From Acanthaster planci (Eukaryota > Echinodermata > Asteroidea > Valvatida > Acanthasteridae): DNA of 64,000 nucleotides. The notes under the pieces were generated by a model, which worked only from the letters and a program-made list of their open reading frames with translations, did not search any database and was not told where the DNA came from. The position numbers and the translations under genes were made by a program. Positions 11,051 through 23,000 of this stretch are shown here, piece after piece (position 1 is the stretch's first letter; every line of letters begins with the position of its first letter). The stretch covers positions 228,137 through 292,136 of the forward strand of contig NW_019091639.1 of the NCBI RefSeq assembly GCF_001949145.1, in the 5' to 3' direction.

Positions 11051-14000
11051 ATGGATATGTTAGAACAGGCCTTGGAACCCAGGTAAGGACAGTTATTAGT
11101 CCGTTCGGAAGGGTCAAGCTGTGAAGATGAAGGAATTTAGTGGCAGAAAAATCCTTGGATTTTTATGAGAAGTGCATCAGTCATGTCAGTAACGCGATTG
11201 ATAAAGTGATCCAAGGATGGCGCCAGAAATGTAGTGCGAACCGATCACGATGCCGATATGGTCCACTAACAGTAAGTTACCAGACAGACCACTGCAGACG
11301 TGCCAAACATTGTGTTTTATTCCTCCATGGTCAAATCAAATGTGTAGTCATTTGAGCGTGCTGTTATACACGTTATAAAAGGGGGACCGTAGTCGTGTTA
11401 GTTTTTCATAAGCATGATAATTAAAAGGACCTACATGTAGGGGCCTAGGCCTAGTATCATGTATCATCAGCCTATAATTGACAGTAGGCCGTAATGGGGA
11501 CACCTCATTAATAAGGGAATAGATATGTGCTTGGCCAGTCTTAAACGTGCGATGAAGATGGGCTCAGGAGAATGGATGTGACTTATGCCCGAGCTGCAGG
11601 CAAGGGCATTCTCAACATTCATTCTCCTGAGCAAGTAGCACATATTTATTCCGGTTCATAAATACCTTTTTAGTCAGAGTCAAAAGTCAATATGCCTGTG
11701 TGATGGATTTCCAATGATTTTGTTCTAAGACTTTACTTTTACTTTCCCAAACACCTCCGTCCATTTTACATTTGTGGTATATGCCTTTTGAAAGTCATCC
11801 AGTTGAATCCCCTTCAATGAACTTGGCATGCGTGTGGTTTGTCGCACGCACACAGACATGACAGACTCCTGACCAGTCAGACCTGATTAAACTGTCTCAT
11901 ATCCATGTACCAGTGCATGATTCATGCAGCGAGCATTATCACTTCTCAGCGGCCATTATCAATTAATACATGTACATGTATGTACATAGGGATATACGCG
12001 GTCATTTGATGCATTTTTACCATTAGGAATGTGTGAATGTTAGTTTCATCCGTTTTCCTTCATTTCTTATTTACATTGTAGGTTTTTATTGTATCAGCAG
12101 TAACTTGAAAAGCAAAACAAACTGTAGCCCATGGTACTGAGATGGCTACCTTGTGATGGATGCCCATATAAGGTAGTCCTGTAGGCACAAAGCAAAGAAT
12201 ATGCTGTAGGCTGACTCTACATGTACATGTATGCCCGTTATTCATGAGGTACAGGTTTGATGTAATCATTGCGAACTTGGGGCATATTATAGTTCCCTGG
12301 CTGTGATGGAAAGGCTCATGTGCTGCTCAGGGCTCTCTGGATTCCTTCGAATTGGCTTCTTCAGAAGATACCTGAGCTGCGACCGGAAATGCTCGTACTT
12401 AAAGCAGTAAATGATCGGATTGGCAATCATATTGCAAGCCAGCAATGCAGTGAGGATGTCGTAGGTTGTTTGACCAAAGCTGTTGGCAAAGAAAAGCTCA
12501 TCTATGTGGTCAACTTCGACTGGTGTCCAGCAGATGACGAACATAATGCTAGCTAGTAGGACTGTGACAAGAACGTTCTTCTTTGCTTTGGTCAGCGTGT
12601 TGTGTTGGCGGTCTGCAGAGTTGTTGATTTTTTTGGTCAATGTGATGAGTATTCTGGTGTATGCATATATCATGATAGATAGAGGGAAGAGATACTCGAT
12701 TGTCACACTCATTACACCGACCAAAATCTGCACCCCGAGCTGTAAGTCCACTGCACGGCAAGAACCTTGATGTGGCTCAAAAAAGAAGGCAATAGGCAAG
12801 CCATAGACAAAGGCTATACTCCAGGCTGCGACTATGGCAAACTTATGTTTATCGCGGGTCCAGGAGTTACGATGCCTGACTGGGTGACAGATGGCAACAA
12901 GTCGTTCCAGGGAAATGATGACAAGATTGTAGGTAGAGGCCACTTCAAAATACCAGAGAAAGACCTCTGAGTAGACAAAATGGCACACCAGCTGATCACG
13001 GCGACTTGATTCTGAGGATTGATTCAGAACGGATATCGCTGGAATTTTTTTGCCAATAGTATAAAGGAGAAGCACCACACCTGACCCAGCATCAATGGCA
13101 GCCTGATGCCAGATGAGATGATTGGTGAAGGAACGGAACATGTGATGCCGCAACCGTATAACAATGATCACCATGCTGTTACTGAGCACAGCCAGGCAGG
13201 CAATGATGACTCGTAAAACATCTCTGGTTTGCCACAGCGTGAAAGATGCATCACCAGCATCTCCTGTGGGATCACTGTCAGATGTGGTACTTGGGGCCAT
13301 TGTAGAAAACATTTACACTGATCGGAGAGAAGTAACCTCAGCGTAGTGGACTATCGTTCTTTTATAGCATTCCTACATGTACTCTTGTGGTTTACCAAAT
13401 TTATTGAAACTTTCTGATGAAATGCAGCTGGAGTAAATATAATGCCTGGATTTTCCTTGTTTTCAAAGAGAAAAGATTGATCTTTGTGTTGTGTGGATCT
13501 GATCGTACATGTTTTTTCCTCTCAATTTCCATGAAGTCACCGGTTTACACAAAACAGGAAACGTGAGGCATGAATGTGCAATGCTTATTGTGCTTCAGAA
13601 TAAAACCCTTAAAACATTTTTCCCAGTCAAGGATTTGGGAAATTACAGAAGGTTATAGCTGGGAAATGTAACCCACATTGCATTTTCTTAGCTTTGTCCT
13701 GTTTTGATGGCTGTAAGCAATGGATATTGCCTCTCCCCTTCTGCAGTTACACGTATTTGTATATGCAAATGTACATGTATACATGAAAACTACACATACT
13801 TGTATTTGATATACATGTAGCATTAAACATTTAAAGTTATCCAAGTGTGGATAACATGGGATGCTGTTACCGTGGCATCCGTCAGGGAAGAGACTGTTAT
13901 TTCATGCTTTGAAATGAACTTGCAAAATTAAAATTTGCTTGTTGAAAATAATTTTAGAAAGGTTATGTTGCTCATTGGTTTGTAACATGAACTTACCTTT

Positions 14001-17000
14001 TCTTACTACACAGAATTCAACACCAGTAAAGTGTGTGAGTTTGTGGCATTGGGTACTGGTAGCTTACTATCTGGTGTTTGATTAATTGCCAAAGAAAAAG
14101 GAAATGTAGGCCGGCATAACATGCGGAAATGCAGCATTTGTGGATTTAGCCCTTGCATGGTGTACATGGACTCTCAGCATCCTGAATGCATGTTATCGAG
14201 CATGCTGGAGATGGGTGTTTTTCTAAAACTTGTCCCTTTTTCCAATTTTTCATTGCACAAGGCGTTGTTCCAACTTTGGATAAAACCCTTTGCTGGGGTT
14301 ATTTATAAATTTTTTACTTAGGGATTTCCATCCTCGACAGATCAGAGTCACATGTCCGCTACTTCATGTCAGGTGCTCCTTACCATCACCACGACAACAT
14401 GTATCACTTCCTGTTCCCATCAGTCTGTCTTATTAGATTACTCAAAGGAACATCCCTCCTTTAACACAGTGTTTCATTCTCAAAGTTGCACATGCTGCGT
14501 ATCAGCCAATTAGATGGCTCAAGAGAAGTGCTTTCATTCTGCTGAAGGGGTGCCAACAAAAGAGGATGCTTCCCACAGCCAGTGGGTACTAAGTCTCTGC
14601 AAGATTATATTAAAACAAATGTAGGCCAGTCAAGCAGTGCTCTGTGAGTTGGCTGGTCTCCATCTCAAAAATAGAAACACCTATGAGTTGGAAGTTATAA
14701 ATAGATATCAGTCACGTTTGTCTCACGAAGCATACAATGTAGATGCATGTTTGAAAAATCGCACCGATCTTCAGGTCTAAAAACGTGAGCGTACGGCTTT
14801 TGTGAGACATGGTAATAGTTGGTACAACATATCCTCCCACCCCTGTAGTTGAGTAGAGGTCACTCAAACTGAGTCATTGGAGTAATCTTGCTGTTGGAGA
14901 CCAAACAGAATGCATGCTTTTTGAGATCGTTACTTATTCTTTGGAGATACAGTATACTTGTACCTTGTTGTAATCTAAGACGTTAAATGCACACAGAAAA
15001 GTTGGCGGTCACCAGAGAGTTTTTAAATGAGAACAAATAAAAACTTCCTTGAACATGATGGCTGTGAATGGTGAAATTAGCAGGTACAATTCTTCTTTTG
15101 ACTGTTTTGTTCTTTATAGACAAAGTTGTGCGTAGCCTGTGACCTTTGCTTGATAAAATGACACAATTGCTTTGGCCCAATGATTGTAAAACTTTAGAAA
15201 CATCTGCAATAAGTGCCGACTGCTAGTATACATGTAGGGAATCATAACTAATTTGACCTAGTCAGCTTAAGTGTAACTAAACATTTCCTGTTGCATTATG
15301 TTACCTTTTAAACTGTACTTCTCAGTGCTGTGTGTCTTTTGTGTGTGGTGTTGTTTGTGTCTGAAGAACACCAATTTTGGACAATTTTGCCATTTTTTTC
15401 CTGCAGTGGACAAGAAAAGAGTGACCAAGAACTTCAAGGCAAAGATGATGGTAAGTTTTTAATGAATATTTTCAGGTGATTGCTAAAACACAAATTTCAA
15501 AAACAAACTGAAGTCCATGTGAGTATAATTAATAATAGTGGGATTGACCCCTACATGTACACATGTGGTGTGTGCACTTTTGAACATCTGACAAAGTTCT
15601 TAATCTGTCACCATTTTCTCAAAAGTTGATACAATAGTCAAATGTTAGAAATTTACCAGTTCTGCCAGCTCTGCCAAAGCTATACGATTGTTTTGTGTTT
15701 GTTTTGAGTGCTGAATAGATGGCTGTTTCATGTTTAAACTTCTTCACAGGGGAGATTGGGTCAGGGTCTGAAGACACCACCGTCATTGCCAGTTCTACGC
15801 CGTTTGGAACTGAAAACATTCACGTAAGTGCACACTTCTAAGTTTTGTAGAATTTATACTCCAAAATAGACGGAGGCAAAAAGGTTCAATTCAGTGTTAT
15901 TATGTACGGATAGTGCCTCGAGCAGAAGCACCCCCTCATTGGCTAAAAAGAGCCATGTTGATGTGGAATGTTTAACTGCTGCATACAAATCTGTTGTCAG
16001 AGCTGCCGGTACGTGTATGGCTTCCTGCAGGTCGAGGTCGTTGCTCCAGTGGAAATACACATGTACATATATGTACATGTACATGTACCTACATGTACAT
16101 GTCACTCTAAAATTAGAAAAGTACAAACATGAATGCAAAATAAATTCAGATGGCCAATTCTGTCTCAACCAAAATGCTGACCAACTACTTTTACTTGAGT
16201 TCGAAATATTTGTTTATTATGCTTAGTAACCTGGATTTTACTCTCTCCTCATGTCTTGTATGTCTTGATTGTGAATGCACTATTAGAATCTTTAAGTTCC
16301 AGCCATGAATTGATGGAAAAAAAGGAAGGCTTAGTTTTGAAGTTGAAGGGAAAATCCAAGAGAATGAAAGTCAGAACTTCAGTATCGGTTTGCAGTTAAG
16401 TTACACAGCAACCCTGATGAGATAATGAGTGCTTGCAAAGTATCCAGTGATCTTCCTATTGCAGTGATAAGTGGTCACTGCTTTAGAGAGTGATCCATGG
16501 TATTCCCCAATCTGGAATCAAACAACTTGTCAAGAAAACTGCTAAATAACGACACTTCGAATAGGGCTTGATATGCCTACTGTACACGTATTCAGACATG
16601 CAAAAGAATTATGCAATAACCAATCAAAAAATGGTGTGGTTTTGTTTGACTTCCCACAATGCCTTTGTATGTTATGAAAAAAGCCTCTGGTGAAAGCAAA
16701 CTAGAGTCGACTCTCAGTAATATGAGCTCTGGTAAGACGAGACTCCGGTTTAGACGAGCATATTTGCCCGTCCCGACTGAATTGTGCACATTCCCATGAG
16801 GGAAAAAATGTGTAATACGAGCTCAGATGTTACAAGATTTCGTACACATGTACACTTTACCTATGGTCGATTGGTGATACAAACGTCCAGCTGGACGGCA
16901 GTAAGACGAGGTCCGGATAATACGAGCTAATTTAGGAAGTCCCAAGGCCCTCGTATTAACGAGAGTCGACTGTACATCTTTTCATTAATTAATTGCTGAT

Positions 17001-20000
17001 AGAGTTGTAATAAAGGCATCTGTGACATGCTTCAAAAACAGTTTCTTGATTTGAATTGTAGAGCAAAGTCGAGGAATTCTGATGTGGCAAAATTAGTTTT
17101 CCACAATTTTTATAATAACCTGAGTTCTGCAGGTACCCAGCTGTAGGATAAACAAGATAAAATGGTCTGATATTCTGGACCTTGATTATGGTTTGGAAAT
17201 TTAAAAAAGAAACATATTGGAAGAAAAGTGCATTGGAGATGTCTTTGCGAGATAGATGCTTGTGCAAATATTTATAATGTCATGGTCTGGTTGTATGGAC
17301 TTAGCATCCTAAACCCTGTCAGCACAACAAGGCTGGATTCCTTCATCGTCCATTCTGAATTTGCAATCTGTTCCTCAGAGAAAAGGCCAATATGCATACA
17401 AAAAGTAAAGCATTGTTCTCATCAGTGAAGTTATATTAACTTTCCTTTTTGAATTCATTTATGGTTTAAGTTAACCTGAATTTGTATGAAATTAAAGTTT
17501 GGTCTTTGCTCTTTGAACTCCCAAATTTCCTGATCTTTGGTATAACAACCGGTTGAAAAACTGGTTCCTGTAAGTGTATGCATGTAACATACATGTTGTG
17601 TGGTACTTCATCACATACAATAGATCTCTCTATGGGTACGTTCGATTAGCTTACACGTGTAAGTCAAACTTAANNNNNNNNNNNNNNNNNNNNNNNNNNN
17701 NNNNNNNNNNNNNNNNNNNNNNNNNNNNNNNNNNNNNNNNNNNNNNNNNNNNNNNNNNNNNNNNNNNNNNNNNNNNNNNNNNNNNNNNNNNNNNNNNNNN
17801 NNNNNNNNNNNNNNNNNNNNNNNNNNNNNNNNNNNNNNNNNNNNNNNNNNNNNNNNNNNNNNNNNNNNNNNNNNNNNNNNNNNNNNNNNNNNNNNNNNNN
17901 NNNNNNNNNNNNNNNNNNNNNNNNNNNNNNNNNNNNNNNNNNNNNNNNNNNNNNNNNNNNNNNNNNNNNNNNNNNNNNNNNNNNNNNNNNNNNNNNNNNN
18001 NNNNNNNNNNNNNNNNNNNNNNNNNNNNNNNNNNNNNNNNNNNNNNNNNNNNNNNNNNNNNNNNNNNNNNNNNNNNNNNNNNNNNNNNNACTTGACCTTT
18101 ATCCCAGAATGCCTTGGAAAACACACTGCAGCGTTCGATAAGCCTCATTTTGAGGCTTCCCTTGAGTGTAACACTGGTGTGTTCAGGGAAGCTAATCGAA
18201 TGCACCCTATCTAAATTCTCTCGGCAGTACCAATTTCGAACGGACAGCAATGGACAGAGCCAAGTGACATATCGAGTGGTGCAGGTGGACCCTGATGCCA
18301 CAAACAGTACATCGGCAGTCAATGTTGTCACGACTACATCATTCCCACAAGGCGGCCAGGCAGTCACTCAGGTAGGATACATCCATTCGTTGCTCCTTCT
18401 CCAAGTCTTTTCCTATGCCCGAGTCGCTTTTGTGTTGCCAAAGTAGGTCTAAACGTCCAGAACCTGACAACCAATTCTTAAAAAGTCCAATGTTTACTAA
18501 GGTGCGTGTACAGTCGTAACCTTACAAACACCATGGACTTTGTGTAGAGATATCTCCCCATTCCTCACCCTCATTTTCACCCTATTCACCACCACTTACC
18601 CCACTCATCATTTCCTATCTCCCACCTACCTGTAATTCCACCCAACCACCCTCACCATTCTGTTAGCTAGAGGTATTGTCACTTGTTAGACTAATGTCAG
18701 TGTTCCCAGCCCCAAAATCAAGATGCTGCAGAGCCACTGTTTCATATTGTTGCAGTGAAGACTGGATGTGAGACTAGTCAGAATACACCACCGACTGGAA
18801 GTGAGACTAGTCAGAATACACCACCGACTGGATGTGAGACTAGTCAGAATACACTACCTTTGAAAGGCCCCCAATACTTTTTTTCAGATGGAGATTGACA
18901 GAGATTATCTGGATCAGTGCTTTGACACTGTACAGTGATCAGCCCTTTGGGATTAGAGACTGTAACCAAAGAGGAAATGTTAATCCCTCTGTTTGATTGA
19001 TGGATTCCTGTGACATCATAGTCACATGATGATTCATAATGCATCCCTGATGGCTGACAGACCACACCCACTATCCAACATCTACCTAAGGCTGAATCTG
19101 AACGGCTGCAGCCATTTCCCATAGACTTATGCGTAATTGGCAGCCTTAGCCAAATTAATTCAGACACAGTCTGTGGCTCATACCTTATGCATCAGTTATG
19201 TATCATTGTTGATGGCTTTCAGCAGTTTACTTTTTGTGGGTGGGTGGAGCATACCTGTAGGAAGGGTGGATGGGGGTAGAATACCAGTACACTGACATCA
19301 CACAGACAGTTGGGTTGCTGCCAGTGGGGCACTGGGTTGCATGCATATATTATACCAGCTCACACATCAGGCTGTGTCCAAAACGGGTGTCCAGAGCTAC
19401 AGCTAGGTCTGTTTTCTGTGCTTCTCCGCATATTTCCAAAGGAGCAAAGACCTAGACCTACATGTAGCTCCCGGATGCAGCCTCTTTCTGTGAGAGCTGT
19501 CAGTGAGAAATATTGAGGCTCTTGATTGGTCAACAGCCGTCTACTGACTCGACTGCAGTTGCTAAAGACCTGCTGATTGGCCACAGTTTCCGCGTCCAGA
19601 TGCTGATTCATTCTGTGTGCAGCATTCTGCTGAATCAGCCTATACCGTATCTCTCAGACAATATAGTCTACATGTGGTTTCAAGTGCCAATGCTATTGAA
19701 CTTTTAAAAGAAATTTCTCACTTAGTGTTGTAGTTTGTACATTTTGAAAGATTCCTATGAATATGCTCACAGAATTGGAGTAAATGAATAAGTTTTTGAT
19801 AAACTTCTCAAGTACATGTATGTTTGCTTAAACAACTCAACCTACATTTACCAGCATACCGGTATGTCCATGGAAAATCAAACTTGGCTTTAAGTCGTAT
19901 CTACATTAAATGACTGAGCTGTGGTTGTACATGTAACCGAAAACATGTGAAATTCACCTGCTACTCTCCAGTGACTTCCATAGGGAGGTGTATTGATCTT

Positions 20001-23000
20001 AGCCATAGCCATAACGTTCCTACACGGCTTATCTTTTGTCTCATCCAGGTCATTCAGAGTCCATTCAGTAATGGTGAGAGTCCGACCTCAGACGCACCTG
20101 CTGGCGAGACCAGATTTACCTATTTCCCCACCTCTGCCGTGGTCACCGATCCTAGCATCATCACACAACAAGCCGAGGCATCTCTAGCAAATGCCTCCGC
20201 ATCAGGAGGTCAGCTTTCATCTTATTCTTACTTAAGAAAATTTGTACAAAATTGTGCAAGTAAGTCTTAACTGAACCAATTTTAATCACTTTCTGCCTGG
20301 GACTCTGGGATCGGAGACGTATGGTTTATATGGGTGGCCGGGATCTCCGAACTCGGACAAAGGAAACAGGGCCCTGTAACAAAAGACCGTACTACGAACA
20401 AAAGGCCAGGCTGCTGGGCATTACCGACATTTTTCACTCTCGAAATTGGTGAAAATCCAGCCTTGTTTTGAAACCGTATACCAGGGTTTGGGGCATTGAG
20501 AGCGAGCGGATTACCACTGGGGACAAAAGCGCTCCACCACCGCAGCGATGAGCCACACAGCACCGCTGCACACTAATCTGGCCCCTATTGAAAAGAGGTC
20601 AGCAGTGCACTAAGCCAGGTTCGTGAACAAAAGACAGTTATACAATACTGCACAATCTGGGCTCTGTTTACAAGGCTGCTGGCCTGGCTGAAATACTCGA
20701 GCGTCAATGAAGGTCACCTGTCAACTTAGAGTAGTGCTTAAAGATTACTTGGTGCGGCTATAAACGACCGTTAAATGAAATGGTGAATTTTTGAAGGATT
20801 TTGAAAACGGAAAAAATGATAGTCATGCCGGCCCAGCATCATCAACATTGAAAAATGCCCCGGCATGAAGTGGTTAAAGTAATATTTTAAAAATAACGCT
20901 GCATAACACAGACCCAGACATTTTCAAAGTCATATCACCCAAGTGTAGCGTTTCCTTATCATTCGTTCCCCTGGATTGTATCGGATTAACTGCCAAAAAG
21001 GGCATAGATCAACTTTGATCAACTTTTCAATGATGGAAGTGTATTTTTCAGTACGTCTTGTCATTTTTCCAGGTCAGTTTTACGTGATGATGTCACCTCA
21101 AGATGTGTTGCAAGGAGCTGCCCAGAGAACCATTGCCCCAAGAACACACACATTCACTCCGTAAGTCACGGGAAGAGGGTCAAAGTTGAATCCGGGGCCC
21201 GGGTGTGAGTAGACATGGGGAAGGAGTGGAACCTAGCGGTAAAGGCTTGACTCAAGCTTAGGGAGTTAGGGGTTTGAATCCAGCTGCTGACCATACATTG
21301 TGTCCTTGGGCAAGCCACTTTACTCCCATTTGCGTCTCACCATCCAGGAGTGTGAATGGATACGTACATGTGTACATTAGCTTGGGAGCAACCTGCCGTA
21401 GACTGGCAGGAAAACAATTTATATTATCACTTATTTTATACCAATGAAGTCAGAGATAAGCCTGGCTGGTAGATTATTGGCTTGTGATTGATCCGTCTGT
21501 GCAGGGGGACTGTACATTTTATGCAGATGGTATTATTTTGTCACCTCATGGAGGCCAAGAAAGGACTCACCCTGGCATGTATTAGTTCACTCGTGCACGT
21601 ATAGGCCTGCCAACATTGAGTGAGAGTTGAGTGTGAAAACAGTTGTTGTCATAGTGTTGGAAGTTGGTGTCAGACACGACTGTATATATGCTTTATGCAC
21701 AAACCCTCGTGACATCACTGCTGCAATACCAGTCTGTCAAATTATTTGTTCTTCACCAGATGAAAAAAATCACGTTTCAGACCTTGTTTTGGGTATGGAA
21801 ACGTCTTGTACATGTTCAATATATATGTTGGCCTGCAGGGCTCAACTTATTCTAAATACTTCTTGTTGATAGCATATAGAATGCTCTGTGAATTTTTATT
21901 TAACTGAAAACTGCAAATTTGAGGTTGTTAGAATAAGGCAGACAGAAATATAGCCAGGATTTGAAAAAATATCTTGTGATCTTTGCTAGACTGTACTGTT
22001 TGAGAGGGGATGACTGACGTACCAACCAAAATGTTTCTGTCTTTTCCATCAATGTAGTAAAATTGATGGAGCCCGCACAGCGAGGGACGACAGGAGAAGA
22101 GCGACACATAATGAAGTGGAACGCCGGAGGAGAGACAAGATTAATAACTGGATTGTTAAACTTTCCAAGCTGGTTCCTGAATGTGCTGCGGACCAAGGCA
22201 AATCACAGGTAAGAATGACAAAGCGACCCCTTTCTCTTCCACCAGGATAACATTCTGCTGGGGGAATTACACAGGTCACAGTAAAAGGTTTTAGGCTGCT
22301 CTTAATGTGCAGTGCAGTATAACGTCTAGCTACAGTGGAAGATTACATTTGGAGTGGTTTTGCCAGGAAAGAGGGTAAGTGTGATGCATAGGTTTAATTG
22401 CAACATCATATGTAACTTAATAACGATGTGTGCTTGAACATAGTTGGCATATCTTACTCCCTGTGCCTGTGACGTCACATGAAATTGCATAATGCAGAAA
22501 ATAGTCATTTTTCACTAGTTCTGTAAATTTATTCGGCCTTGCCTGACTACCAGTATGTGGAAACAAGATCTGCAATTTGTGAACTAAAACAAGATTAGGA
22601 GTTTATTTCAAATTTTTATTGGATAATGTTGAGTTGGATTATTACTGTCGTTGGTTACAATGTTGAATTGCGAAATGTTTGATACATGTCGCACAAAACA
22701 AAAATGGTGGACTAACTGATGACGGCAGACAGCAAAATGTATTACAGTGTACATGTATATGCATTATCTCTCTTTTCAGTAACCTTGTCGTCTGAAGCTT
22801 TTTCCCAATTGTTCCAAGAGATTGACCCAATCTCTCACTTTGGTTTCTTTTTCATTTCTTTAACTTCACCAGCAGAGCAAAGGTGGTATTTTATCCAAAA
22901 CCTGCGATTACATCATCGACCTGAGAACCTCAAATGCCCGCATGGCTGAAACAGTCAAGGAGCACGAACGCATCTCTGTTGACAACGAGTTGCTACGGCA

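Noticed and set aside
17574-18367. Long open frames through 17.6-18.4 kb
   Set aside because: They consist mostly of the N gap and carry no sequence information.
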